From NCBI RefSeq assembly GCF_024834055.1, contig NZ_JANUXZ010000002.1, positions 310,001-374,000 on the forward strand: a DNA stretch of 64,000 bases, given 5' to 3'. The number at the start of each line of letters is the position of its first letter. Positions within the stretch are counted from its first letter, which is position 1. A model generated the notes under the pieces. The model worked only from the letters and a program-made list of their open reading frames with translations, had not been told where the DNA came from and did not search any database. Positions 27,171 through 36,394 of the stretch are shown one piece after another. The DNA is from Corynebacterium sp. ES2730-CONJ (GTDB taxonomy: Bacteria; Actinomycetota; Actinomycetes; Mycobacteriales; Mycobacteriaceae). A program made the translations under genes and the position numbers.

Positions 27171-27500
27171 ATGTCTCGCCCTGAATCTGCGCGCCGCGCG
27201 CCGTTGCGTATACCCAACGCTGAGCTCACGCACAGCACCGCCGAGATATTTAAGGTATTAAGCGACCCCACCCGGCTGAAAATCTTGCTCATAGTTGCCA
27301 GCAATGCGGGCCAAGAAATATGTGCCCATCACCTCACGGGAGTTTTAGGGGTCTCCGCCCCCACGATCACCCACCATATGAAAAAGCTGATGGCGGCGTC
27401 TTTGGTGACGCGCACGAAAAAAGGAAAGTGGGCATATTATGAGCTCGCCCATAACGCCCACTCCGCCAGGCTCATGCCCTTTATCGGCGATTATTTCTAA
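27171..27500 (+). CDS. ArsR-family transcriptional regulator
   Basis: A 109-residue winged-helix regulator. FKVLSDPTRLKILLIV (about 27-42) and LGVSAPTITHHMKKLMAASLVTRTKKGKWAYYEL (about 61-95) are the classic ArsR pattern. The usual ELCVCDL metal box is replaced by EICAHHL, so a Cys/His ligand set is possible but not certain. In C. glutamicum the ArsR-type gene at the equivalent place (GlyR, recalled, not checked) is described as a DtxR target. It overlaps the convergent ccsB stop by 4 bases. Confidence 0.88.
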   Translation: MSRPESARRAPLRIPNAELTHSTAEIFKVLSDPTRLKILLIVASNAGQEICAHHLTGVLGVSAPTITHHMKKLMAASLVTRTKKGKWAYYELAHNAHSARLMPFIGDYF

Positions 27501-28420
27501 TTGATTCCGGCATAAGAATGCAGCCCGGATACCACTAGGTTGATAAAGAATAGATTGAAAATCATGGTGGCTAGCGCCAGAATATTAATCCACGCCGCCT
27601 TGGTATCTCGCCAGCCGGCTGTTGCCCGCGCGTGGAGATACGCTGCATAGAGGATCCAGGTGATAAAAGCGACCGTCTCCTTAGGGTCCCAGCCCCAGAA
27701 CCGTCCCCAGCTGGCCTCGGCCCAGATGGCTCCTAAAATGATTCCCAAACCAAAAAGGGGAACGGTAATAATAGCCGTGCGGTAGGCTACGGCATCAAGG
27801 ACTCGTGCCGTTGGTAGTGGCCGGGCTATGGCGCCCAGGAAACCGTGCTCCTGGCCCTTGGGTTGCGCCATCCGGAGCAAATAGAGCACCGACACCACAC
27901 CGGAGAGCATACCGATAGACCCGCCAATAGAGATGGTACCCACGTGGATGGGCCGCCAGTAGGATTGCAGGATCGGAACCACAGGAGCGGTATCAGCATA
28001 GAGCTTGGAACTGGCCAATAGGAGCAGCGCCACCACAGGAGTAATAATCCACGGCCATAGGGCCCGCATCTCTTTTTTGCGCAGGAAAATCGCCGCAATG
28101 ATCATGGTAAACAGCGTGATCTCGGTGATATATTCGTACAGATTTCCAAAAGGGAATCGGCCCGCGGATATCCCGCGCAAAATCACCGAGGTGGCATGGA
28201 TAATAATGCCCAGCCATACAACCGCTTGGGTCATACCAGAGAAGGTATCGGCGGAGTTTTTGCTTCGCACCGCTACTGTTTTCGCCTCCCGCTGGGAATC
28301 GACAACGGTTTGCGCCTTCATATAGTAAATAACTGACAGCACGAGAGCGAGAATATAGATGCCCACCGCACTAAAAAAGGCGGAATCTGAAAAAGATGCG
28401 AGCGTGTAATTAATATTCAT
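27497..28420 (-). CDS. ccsB: cytochrome c biogenesis protein CcsB (ResC-type)
   Basis: Heme-handling half of the system II cytochrome c synthetase, with ResB. The 307-residue membrane protein has about eight helices and the WWD-type signature GRFWGWDPKETVAFITWILYA (about 240-260); conserved His residues lie in GIIIHATSV (about 75), PIHVGTISIGG and GLHSYAGIN near the C-terminus. Last gene of the hem/ccs series, 70 bases after resB. Confidence 0.95.
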   Translation of the reverse strand: MNINYTLASFSDSAFFSAVGIYILALVLSVIYYMKAQTVVDSQREAKTVAVRSKNSADTFSGMTQAVVWLGIIIHATSVILRGISAGRFPFGNLYEYITEITLFTMIIAAIFLRKKEMRALWPWIITPVVALLLLASSKLYADTAPVVPILQSYWRPIHVGTISIGGSIGMLSGVVSVLYLLRMAQPKGQEHGFLGAIARPLPTARVLDAVAYRTAIITVPLFGLGIILGAIWAEASWGRFWGWDPKETVAFITWILYAAYLHARATAGWRDTKAAWINILALATMIFNLFFINLVVSGLHSYAGIN

Positions 28421-28490
28421 CCCGCTTACCTCGTTTCTTGGTCCTTAAACTTGCTGCAACTATAGCCGCCAGCCTACCCAAAGATAAAGC

Positions 28491-30074
28491 CTAGCTGTCC
28501 TCATCCTCCGGCTCAGCGAGCCCAAGAATGCGACGATGAATCCGATAATATTCCTCACCCCACCCGGCGCGATCAGTGCGCGCCAACCCGGCTGTCTCGA
28601 TGAGGACCGTGCCGTTATCTTGAGGATGCACGCGCACCCAGATGCGGCGGCGCTTGATGGTCACCGATCCAACCAGGGCCGAAAGGAATATTAGGGTGAA
28701 AAGGAGAACCCAGATCTGGGTGGGATCGTAGGCTATTTGATAATTGGCAAATTCCTCCGCACCCTCAAAGCGAATGATGGTGCCATCATCGAGGGTAATG
28801 TCTTCCCCTTGGGCGAGGTTGACGCGTTCAATTTTTTGTAACTGCCCTGAGCTCATCAAGGTGGGGTCGATGGCGAAGATACTTTGCGATTGTCCGGAAT
28901 CGAGCCCGTTATCGCCGCGGTAGATATCGATAGCCACCGCCGGATCGCGCATTTCTGGGAAACGGGAGGCCAAGATATCGTTATTCTCCCCGCTCCACGC
29001 CGCGGTGGGTGCGAAGAGCCCTTGAATGGTCAGCTGATTCTGCCGGCGGGAAAAGAGATCGTCATACATTCCTACCGGTGGGTCGAAGCGCATCACGCCG
29101 GAGGAGAGGAAGAAAGTGGGGTCGTCGGGCCTAAACTGCACGGTTTGGGTGCGTTCTTCTCCATTTGGCCATATCACCTTTATGGTGGGGGCATAGCCAT
29201 GGCCTTGGAGGTAAATGCGGTCGCCGGCGATTCTTAAGGGGTGATTGACCTCGAGGGTGGTCGATGCCCACGTGGATTCATCGCGGAAAATATCATCACC
29301 GATGGCATAGGAAAGATCAGAGCGGAAATTTTCGGCCTGGCCATTGGGTAGATAATCGGCCACGAAATTATGGGCTGTGAAACAAAAGGGGTGAAGCCCA
29401 GTACCATCGAAAAGCGGTCCGGCGCGAAAGGAGTCGAAGTTGGCGGTGGCAGTATTACAGAACTGGGAATTGATACCTGGTTTATCGGTGGCGATGATAA
29501 TAACTTGCCCTTCGTAGTACACCATGCGGCCAATGGCCATGGCGACGAGCATACCCACAAGAGCGATATGGAAGATGAGGTTGAAGAATTCCCGGATATA
29601 TCCTTTTTCAGCCGCGATACTGCGAATATGGGCGCGATCGTCGGCGGGTGAATACTCAGCAATATTCCAGCCCTTAAGTGCCGCACGTGCCGTTGAGAGG
29701 GCTTGAGCTTCTGTTCCTATAAAAACTCCCTGCCCATGCAGAGGTAGCCGGTGCAGATTTTTCGGCGCCCTCGTTGGTGGGGTGCGCATGGCCTGGTAGT
29801 GATCAATACTGCGCGGGATGATACAGCCGATCAGGGAAATGGTGAGCAGGACGGCTATGGCTTTAAACCAGGTGGAGGAAAAGACGTCAAATAGTTGTAG
29901 GCGGTCATAAATCTCAGCAATGCGTCCGTGCTCGATGAGGTACTCGTCAACATTGGCGGCATTGAGCGAGCGCTGGGGCAAAAGGGCGCCGGGGATGGCG
30001 GCGATGGCGAGGAGGCATAATAATGCGAGTGCTGTGCGCATGCTTGTCAGCCACTGCCACGCTTTTTTCACCAT
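28491..30074 (-). CDS. resB: cytochrome c biogenesis protein ResB
   Basis: System II component that works with CcsB to attach heme to apocytochrome c outside the membrane. The 527-residue protein has three N-terminal membrane helices (about 13-30, 70-87, 165-184), a large external beta-rich domain (about 190-450) and a final helix (about 455-475), as in ResB. The motif PQRSLN after helix 1 and the LHRLPLHGQGVFI segment are typical. It follows ccdA by 31 bases. Confidence 0.94.
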   Translation of the reverse strand: MVKKAWQWLTSMRTALALLCLLAIAAIPGALLPQRSLNAANVDEYLIEHGRIAEIYDRLQLFDVFSSTWFKAIAVLLTISLIGCIIPRSIDHYQAMRTPPTRAPKNLHRLPLHGQGVFIGTEAQALSTARAALKGWNIAEYSPADDRAHIRSIAAEKGYIREFFNLIFHIALVGMLVAMAIGRMVYYEGQVIIIATDKPGINSQFCNTATANFDSFRAGPLFDGTGLHPFCFTAHNFVADYLPNGQAENFRSDLSYAIGDDIFRDESTWASTTLEVNHPLRIAGDRIYLQGHGYAPTIKVIWPNGEERTQTVQFRPDDPTFFLSSGVMRFDPPVGMYDDLFSRRQNQLTIQGLFAPTAAWSGENNDILASRFPEMRDPAVAIDIYRGDNGLDSGQSQSIFAIDPTLMSSGQLQKIERVNLAQGEDITLDDGTIIRFEGAEEFANYQIAYDPTQIWVLLFTLIFLSALVGSVTIKRRRIWVRVHPQDNGTVLIETAGLARTDRAGWGEEYYRIHRRILGLAEPEDEDS

Positions 30075-30105
30075 GACAACCCTTTCTTATTCATTCTCCG
30101 GCTCT

Positions 30106-30915
30106 CTATAGTAGCAGCGCGTAATTGGAGCTCAGCACTTGGATATAGCTAATGAAAACGGACCATAATCCACTCAGAAGCGCCAGCCCTGTAAGGATAA
30201 GGGCTATACCGCCCAGTCGGTGGATGATCACAGCGTGGCGGCTTAAGAAATCGAGGCCCGCCATGGCGCGTACCGAGCCGAGTGCCACAATGAGAAAAGG
30301 AATACCTAGCCCTAAGCAGTACGCGATAATGAGGATTACTCCCCGTAAGGCTGTCACCCCTTCGGTGCCAGCCGCGATGGAGATAATGGCCGCGAGACTT
30401 GGGCCTAAGCAGGGTGTCCAGCCGAGTGCAAATACTGCCCCGAGGATTGGGGCGCCGATAATGCTAGACCAGTGCCCAGCTGAGAGACTGCGCGTTGTTT
30501 GCAGGAATGGTATCTTGCCGAGGAAAACTAGCCCCATGACTATGGTGATAAGCCCGCCGATCCTGCTTAACCACTGATTATTTAAAGCCAAGACTCCAAT
30601 GAGACCGAAGACGCTGGCAGTAGCTAGAACGAAAATAATCGTGAAACCTGCAATGAACAAAATCGCCGCGAAGGCGATTGTCATCCGCGAGCCTTTGGTT
30701 ATAACGGCGCGCCCGTGGGCGTCGAAAGTGATATCGCCGCCGACAAGCGCTGCCAGATAGCTGATATACCCTGGTACCAGGGGCAAGACGCAGGGGCTTA
30801 AAAAGGAGACAAGTCCCGCTATCATTGCGGCGATGAGGCCCGCGATTAAAGGACCTGAACTAATTGTTGTGGCGAAAGATTCCCCGATGCCTTGGGAGAG
30901 AATATTGAGCTGCAT
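30106..30915 (-). CDS. ccdA: cytochrome c biogenesis/thiol reductase membrane protein CcdA
   Basis: Transfers electrons from cytoplasmic thioredoxin across the membrane to ResA. The 269-residue protein has about six or seven helices and two conserved proline/cysteine motifs, SFLSPCVLPLVPGY (about 39-52) and GWTPCLGPSLAAI (about 165), which hold the redox cysteines. The ATG overlaps the resA stop (TAATG). Confidence 0.96.
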   Translation of the reverse strand: MQLNILSQGIGESFATTISSGPLIAGLIAAMIAGLVSFLSPCVLPLVPGYISYLAALVGGDITFDAHGRAVITKGSRMTIAFAAILFIAGFTIIFVLATASVFGLIGVLALNNQWLSRIGGLITIVMGLVFLGKIPFLQTTRSLSAGHWSSIIGAPILGAVFALGWTPCLGPSLAAIISIAAGTEGVTALRGVILIIAYCLGLGIPFLIVALGSVRAMAGLDFLSRHAVIIHRLGGIALILTGLALLSGLWSVFISYIQVLSSNYALLL

Positions 30916-31520
30916 TATTCTGATTCCAGGGGCGCAATGGCCTCCATTAATTCTTTTTCGGTGATGGCACGCAAGAATACAACGGCAGGTCGGTGCTGCT
31001 TATCAAGGATAATGGTGGTGGGTACCACCGAGGCGGGAATCCCGCCTAATAAGCCCGCCGTTTTAAAGGGTGGATCAAAGATGCTCGGATAGCTAAGGCC
31101 ATTATCGAGCATAAAATCCTTAGCCAACTGCTTATTATCGCGGATATTGATGCCGAGCACCGTACCCCCCTCTTTAGTGAGGTATTCGTGCACCGTTTGA
31201 AGATCGTCGACTTCAGTACGGCAGGGCCCACACCACTGGCCCCAAGCATTGATAACGACGATGTGGCCAGCATAATTTGAAAGCCTTATCTCCGTGTCAT
31301 CGATGACTGATGGCCCAGTGATATCTGCTATCTGTGCGCGCTCAGATTCAGGATAGGTGATGGTTTTTTGCCCACCGGGTGAGTGGAATTGGAAGGTTCC
31401 GCCCACCGCTACGGCGTCTTTTCCAGCAAGGCTATCATCGGCGCAGGCGCCAAGCAGCAGCGCTAGTACCCCACCAAGAGCTACCAGTGCGAAAGGATCA
31501 TGCCTTGTTCTAGATCTCAT
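30915..31520 (-). CDS. TlpA/ResA-like thioredoxin lipoprotein
   Basis: Membrane-anchored thiol-disulfide oxidoreductase that keeps apocytochrome cysteines reduced. I place the start at the ATG at 31520 because it overlaps the preceding stop (ATGAGATCTAG) and directly gives a lipoprotein signal (lipobox LLLGAC, Cys at about 25). The thioredoxin fold holds the active site WGQWCGPCRTEV (about 95). Total 201 residues. Confidence 0.92.
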   Translation of the reverse strand: MRSRTRHDPFALVALGGVLALLLGACADDSLAGKDAVAVGGTFQFHSPGGQKTITYPESERAQIADITGPSVIDDTEIRLSNYAGHIVVINAWGQWCGPCRTEVDDLQTVHEYLTKEGGTVLGINIRDNKQLAKDFMLDNGLSYPSIFDPPFKTAGLLGGIPASVVPTTIILDKQHRPAVVFLRAITEKELMEAIAPLESE

Positions 31521-32118
31521 ACGCGGGTTCCGAATAGCGATAGTCGATAAGGACGTCATCACTAAAGACGAGAGAAGTGACGCTCGCAAGATTACAGCGA
31601 CGCAGTGCAGGGTTGTGCCACAGAGGTTGCTGATTCACGTGGCGCTGCACGCACACAATGGGCAATTGGTGGCTGACTAATACCGCCTCATGACCATGGG
31701 CCTGTTCCCGAGCGGAGGTAACGGCCGCCATCATGCGCTCGGCAATCTCATGATAAGGCTCACCCCAACTGGGCTGAAGCGGATTAGTCATTAAAGGCCA
31801 ATAGCGAGGGTGCAGCAGATCCGAGCGCCAGCTTTTTACTCGCAGACCTTCGAATTGGTTACCGGCTTCTAAAAGGCGCTCATCGATACCCACCTCAACC
31901 CCGCTGATGGCGGAAATTGGGGCGGCTGTTTCCTGGGCGCGCTCTAGTGGAGAGGAAAGGATCAGTGAAATATCGTGGCCGGACAACGAGTGTGCCGTCG
32001 CGTGAGCCATCGACTCCCCCCGAGCTGAGAGGTGATAATCCGGCAGCCGCCCATAGAGGATTCGCTCCGGATTGAATACTTCCCCATGACGCACGAGGTG
32101 CACGATGGTTGTTGTCAT
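31510..32118 (-). CDS. histidine phosphatase family protein (GpmB-like)
   Basis: A 202-residue phosphoglycerate mutase-like phosphatase with the catalytic signature LVRHGEVFNPERILYGR (about 7-23) and a second His in EAVLVSHQLPIVCV (about 150). The substrate is not known; the gene is a fixed member of the hemL-resA series in related genomes. It starts 34 bases after hemL and overlaps the lipoprotein start. Confidence 0.9.
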   Translation of the reverse strand: MTTTIVHLVRHGEVFNPERILYGRLPDYHLSARGESMAHATAHSLSGHDISLILSSPLERAQETAAPISAISGVEVGIDERLLEAGNQFEGLRVKSWRSDLLHPRYWPLMTNPLQPSWGEPYHEIAERMMAAVTSAREQAHGHEAVLVSHQLPIVCVQRHVNQQPLWHNPALRRCNLASVTSLVFSDDVLIDYRYSEPAYEI

Positions 32119-32152
32119 AGCTTATGGCCCTTTCTCGTTAATACACTGCAGG

Positions 32153-33460
32153 CTATGAATTTACCTTATCCGCCGCTGCTGCCGCCTGAGCTGCTGGGAT
32201 CAGTGCCTTCTCGATGCGCTCAAAATCATCTGCGCTGAGAGCTGCAGAGCAGAACCACGTTTCGAAGACACTCGGTGGCGCATAAACGCCATGTTCTAAA
32301 AGAGCGTGGAAGAAAGGAGCGAAACGGAAGGTTTCGGCGGCTTTCATATCTGCGAAATTGTGGCCCTCACCACGAGCAAATCGAACGCTTAGCATGGTAG
32401 CGGCACGCTGGATGTGGTGCTCAACTCCGGCCCGATCAAGCGCCTGGGAAATGAGAGAATGCAGCAGATCAGCGTGCTTGGTTACCTTCTCATAGACTGC
32501 TGGGGTGGCGAGCTCGAGTGACTTCTTGCCCGCCGCCATTGCGACCGGATTACCCGAGAGTGTGCCCGCTTGGTAGACGGGTCCAACGGGTGCTAGGTGC
32601 TGCATAATATCGGCGCGTCCACCGAAAGCTGCAGCGGGCAGGCCTCCTGAGATGACCTTGCCGAAGGTGGTGAGATCGCCCGCTACATGGTCAACCCCGT
32701 ACCAGCCGGAATAAGAGGTGCGGAAACCAGTCATAACTTCGTCGATAATCAGCACAGCCCCAAATTCATGGCAGAGATCTTTGAGCTGTTGATTGAAATT
32801 ATTCTGTGGCGCCACCGCCCCCATATTGCCAGCGGCCGCCTCGGTGATCACGCAGGCGATTTGGTGCGGGTGTTCTTCGAAGGCAGTGCGCACTGCCGCG
32901 ATATCGTTATAGGGGACGACGATAGTATCTTTAGCGCTCGCACCAGTCACCCCTGGTGAATCAGGCAGAGAAAGCGTAGCCACTCCAGAACCGGCGGCGG
33001 CTAGCAGTGAGTCCACGTGTCCGTGATAGCAGCCGTCGAATTTAATGACTTTTTCCGCACCCGTGAAGCCGCGCGCTAGGCGTACAGCAGACATGGTGGC
33101 TTCGGTGCCGGAGTTGACCATGCGTACTTCTTCAACGCTGGTTCGTTGAATGATCATCTCTGCAAGTTCTACCTCGGCCTCTGTGGGGGCACCGAAGGAT
33201 AGGCCCTTGGCCATGGCGGTGCTGACAGCGTCGAGAATCTCGGGGTGGGCATTGCCCATGAGCATGGGCCCCCAGGAGTTAACAAGGTCAACGTATTCGT
33301 TACCGTCCACATCTACAAGGGTGGAACCATAGGCGCGTTCAATGAAGCGGGTTTGACCTCCCACTGAGCCGAAGGCTCTGACTGGGGAATTAACTCCGCC
33401 GGGGATGAGTTTTTCGGCGCGACTCATGAGTTCAGCTGAGCGGGTAGTTTTCTGGGTCAT
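32153..33460 (-). CDS. hemL: glutamate-1-semialdehyde 2,1-aminomutase
   Basis: PLP enzyme forming 5-aminolevulinate, acting right after glutamyl-tRNA reductase. I choose the ATG at 33460 (435 residues); the frame opens at a TTG seven codons earlier. Motifs: [10 protein letters not shown] (about 21), [16 protein letters not shown] (about 116), the PLP-binding region [10 protein letters not shown] and the lysine in [18 protein letters not shown] (about 260). Confidence 0.97.
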   Translation of the reverse strand: MTQKTTRSAELMSRAEKLIPGGVNSPVRAFGSVGGQTRFIERAYGSTLVDVDGNEYVDLVNSWGPMLMGNAHPEILDAVSTAMAKGLSFGAPTEAEVELAEMIIQRTSVEEVRMVNSGTEATMSAVRLARGFTGAEKVIKFDGCYHGHVDSLLAAAGSGVATLSLPDSPGVTGASAKDTIVVPYNDIAAVRTAFEEHPHQIACVITEAAAGNMGAVAPQNNFNQQLKDLCHEFGAVLIIDEVMTGFRTSYSGWYGVDHVAGDLTTFGKVISGGLPAAAFGGRADIMQHLAPVGPVYQAGTLSGNPVAMAAGKKSLELATPAVYEKVTKHADLLHSLISQALDRAGVEHHIQRAATMLSVRFARGEGHNFADMKAAETFRFAPFFHALLEHGVYAPPSVFETWFCSAALSADDFERIEKALIPAAQAAAAADKVNS

Positions 33461-33485
33461 CGTGTTTTCTTTCTGTTTCAAGCTT

Positions 33486-33551
33486 TTTAGGCCAGTGTAA
33501 GCCAGTATCAGCGATTCAATACCAGTTTCAGGCCAGTTTCAGGCCAGTTTA
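33486..33551. repeat. 11-bp tandem repeat between hemL and hemY
   Basis: CCAGTTTCAGG is repeated at 33522-33532 and 33533-33543 with a third partial unit, and looser GCCAGTxTxA copies before them. It fills the 88-base spacer. Confidence 0.65.
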
Positions 33552-34988
33552 AGACTCAGCGAGAGCGGGGTTGGGTTCAGCGTTGCCACAGATGGTGTGC
33601 GCCACGCCGCGCGCATGAGCAATAACCGCCGGCACCCCCACACCCTGAGCCCACGCACCGGTTGCATAAAGACCCGGGTAGTGCGCCAAGCCCTCAGTGA
33701 TCGCAGCGACGGTCTCTAGATGCCCCGGCCCGTACACAGGCAAACCTCCGAACCAGCGTTGTACAAAGATTTCGTCGAGCCCTGCCGCAATGCCATCAAA
33801 GCCGGTGATTTTCTTGAGATCCGCAAGAGCGTGGTCAACAAGGACATCCTCATCTGCCCGGCAAATCTCATCATCCTTGTAGCGCCCGAAAGAGGCTCGC
33901 ACTAGAGCGCCTCCGCGGCTACCTAGGTGAGGCCACTTCTTGGAACTGAAAGTGAAGGCTTTGGCTTTAATATCTACTTCATCGGTTGCCACCAGAATCC
34001 CGGAATTATCCGGGAGACCCCGATCGCTGGCGAATTTCATCCCGACGACCACCGAGGAAGCCAAGGGGATTGTACTGAAGTGGGGGCTGATATCGGGGGC
34101 GATTGTTTTTAATAATAAGGATGTGGTTGGTGCTGGGGTGGCCACCACGACGGCGTCATAATAGCCCTCGCCACCTCCTCGCAGTGCATACCCCCGTGCG
34201 GAATCGGTGATGCCGGAGATAAAAGCATCAACGTAGATACGTGCCTGTGACGCCTCCGCAAGCGTTTCGTAGACTTGCGCATAGCCACCCTTAAAGGTCG
34301 CGAATACATGGGGGCGGTATCCGCGTTCGTGGTTATTGCGGTTATTGCGCTGGCGTTGGGACAAGATCTTTTCAATGGCCGCCTTGAGACTGATTTTTTC
34401 TCCGGCCAACGCCATTTCATCGAAGGTGCGCGCCAACTGCGGCAACGTGGCTCTAATACCAAGATCTTCTGAGCGGGCCGAGTAAACCCCTCCTTGTAAA
34501 GCAGATACCAAGCGAGAATTCACGAGTTCGCCGTAGCGCTGACTGATCAGATCTCCGAGTGAAATATCAGGTCCATCCACTTCCCACTCGATCCCGGGCC
34601 CCTGGTCCTCTGCATCGATGCGGGCCGCTGTTTCCGCATCGATAAGGTCTTTAATGGAGGTACTCGCAGCTGGAATACCCATGATCGTATCGTCGACCAT
34701 ATCGTGTAGCTGGCCCGCGGCGTAAAACGAAGAGGGAAGCCCGGAGGGATAGACCAAGGAGTCCGCGAGACCGAGTTGCTTGAAGAAGTCCGTAGCGTCC
34801 GCGCGGAAATTCAGATAGGCTTCCGCACCCATATCTGTCGGTCCGGAGTGGAAGGGAACCGTATAGAGTTTGCCGCCTATGCGATCCGAGGCCTCGAAGA
34901 TGTCAACCTCGGTGTCGGGGGCTTCTTGATGTATCTGCCACGCCGTTGTTAATCCAGCCAGTCCTGCTCCGATAATAGCGACACGCAC
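33549..34988 (-). CDS. hemY: coproporphyrinogen/protoporphyrinogen III oxidase (HemY-type, CgoX)
   Basis: FAD enzyme that oxidises the porphyrinogen late in heme synthesis; in actinobacteria the substrate is thought to be coproporphyrinogen III. The 479-residue protein begins VAIIGAGLAGLTTAWQIH (dinucleotide fold) followed by EASDRIGGKL, and ends with the FAD-binding segment GLYATGAWAQGVGVPAVIAHARGVA. Length fits the soluble HemY family. It lies between hemE and hemL. Confidence 0.94.
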   Translation of the reverse strand: MRVAIIGAGLAGLTTAWQIHQEAPDTEVDIFEASDRIGGKLYTVPFHSGPTDMGAEAYLNFRADATDFFKQLGLADSLVYPSGLPSSFYAAGQLHDMVDDTIMGIPAASTSIKDLIDAETAARIDAEDQGPGIEWEVDGPDISLGDLISQRYGELVNSRLVSALQGGVYSARSEDLGIRATLPQLARTFDEMALAGEKISLKAAIEKILSQRQRNNRNNHERGYRPHVFATFKGGYAQVYETLAEASQARIYVDAFISGITDSARGYALRGGGEGYYDAVVVATPAPTTSLLLKTIAPDISPHFSTIPLASSVVVGMKFASDRGLPDNSGILVATDEVDIKAKAFTFSSKKWPHLGSRGGALVRASFGRYKDDEICRADEDVLVDHALADLKKITGFDGIAAGLDEIFVQRWFGGLPVYGPGHLETVAAITEGLAHYPGLYATGAWAQGVGVPAVIAHARGVAHTICGNAEPNPALAES

Positions 34989-35249
34989 GATATATTCAAG
35001 CCTTTCTCTTAGCGTATAGAACCACCACTGTGCTGCCGTCGATCACGTGGGGCTGAAGTATTTCTACGAGCGCCTCTCTTTGACGGCTCGAGGGTTTTTA
35101 TATGGAACTACCTTGTTTTTCTTGTTTTCCGAAATCACTCTGCGAGCCTTGGGGTCAAGGGTGGACTCGCGAATTCTTATAAGTATCTGGCATCCTTGTA
35201 ATTTGGCCCCATTCTACCTATGAGTGCTCACTGTGGGTGTGCACCTTGA

Positions 35250-35272
35250 GCGGTACGGTATCCGTGTACCGC
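35250..35272 (-). other. hairpin between hemE and hemY
   Basis: GCGGTAC pairs with GTACCGC, 14 bases after the hemE stop, without a T-tract. It is the only structure noticed in the 297-base hemE-hemY spacer. Confidence 0.35.
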
Positions 35273-35285
35273 ATGCACGTGAATA

Positions 35286-36347
35286 TTAGGCATGGGCGTG
35301 GATGATATCGACCGCGCGACTGAGCGCTTCTGGTGGGGTATCTGGGAGCACCCCGTGGCCGAGATTGAAGATATGGCCGGTTGCATGACCAGCGGCAATA
35401 GCGTGATCTGCTAGGGCGATAATATGCTCGATCTCGGCCTCCACCGCTGTATCGCCGGCGAATAGGAGCGCCGGATCAAGGTTGCCTTGTAGCACCTTTG
35501 GGGTGCACATTCTCCGGGCGGCTTGATCGAGCGGTACCCGCCAATCAACTCCCACCACTTCGCTCCCCGCTTCACTCATGGCGCCAAGGATTTCTCCTGT
35601 GCCTACGCCAAAATGGATACGCGGTATGCCGGCGTCAGCGATATGCTGGAAAACTTCACGGGAGTAGGGAAGAACAAATTCGCGGTAATCCCGCTCGTTG
35701 AGGAAACCGGCCCAGGAATCGAACAGCTGCACCGCATCGACGCCTGCTGCTATTTGGGTATCGAGAAAAGCATTGATGGTGGGCACCAGACGCCGCATAA
35801 GTGCATGCCACATATCCGGCTGGTGATGCATCATGGACTTCGTCTTCTCGTGATTACGTGAAGGACCGCCCTCGATAAGATAGCTCGCGAGGGTAAAAGG
35901 TGCACCCGAAAAACCAATGAGGGCTTGAGTATGATCGAGCTCGTCGAGGATGATACCAATCCCCTCAGTGAGTTCCGGCACGGAGCCCTCGAGGATAGGA
36001 AGCGCTGCTATATCATCAGCACTACGGATCGCTTGATCCATGACGGGCCCTCTACCTGGCACAATTTCCACGCCGACTCCCGCCGCCCTTAAGGGAACCA
36101 CAATATCGGAGAAGAGAATAGCAGCGTCTACCCCGTGACGGCGTACTGGCTGCATGGTGATTTCAGCGAGCATACTGGGGTTAAAGCAGGAGTCCAACAT
36201 CGTAGTATTCTCCCGCAGTTTCCGATACTCAGGAAGTGAGCGCCCCGCCTGCCGCATAAACCAGACGGGGCGGTGCGATGGCTTCAGGCCACGAGCAGCC
36301 TGCATAAAGGGAGCACTGTCTATATTGCGTCGGCGAGGGGAGATCAT
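35286..36347 (-). CDS. hemE: uroporphyrinogen decarboxylase
   Basis: Converts uroporphyrinogen III to coproporphyrinogen III. The 353-residue product has the signature PVWFMRQAGRSLPEYR (about 27-42), FSDIVVPLRAAGV (about 98) and GFSGAPFTLASYLIEGG (about 145-161), and the catalytic Asp region of the family. It starts 47 bases after the degenerate ATPase gene. Confidence 0.97.
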   Translation of the reverse strand: MISPRRRNIDSAPFMQAARGLKPSHRPVWFMRQAGRSLPEYRKLRENTTMLDSCFNPSMLAEITMQPVRRHGVDAAILFSDIVVPLRAAGVGVEIVPGRGPVMDQAIRSADDIAALPILEGSVPELTEGIGIILDELDHTQALIGFSGAPFTLASYLIEGGPSRNHEKTKSMMHHQPDMWHALMRRLVPTINAFLDTQIAAGVDAVQLFDSWAGFLNERDYREFVLPYSREVFQHIADAGIPRIHFGVGTGEILGAMSEAGSEVVGVDWRVPLDQAARRMCTPKVLQGNLDPALLFAGDTAVEAEIEHIIALADHAIAAGHATGHIFNLGHGVLPDTPPEALSRAVDIIHAHA

Positions 36348-36394
36348 ATACGAAAGTATGACACAGCCGACAATCCTAGGAAAGTAAGTTTTGC

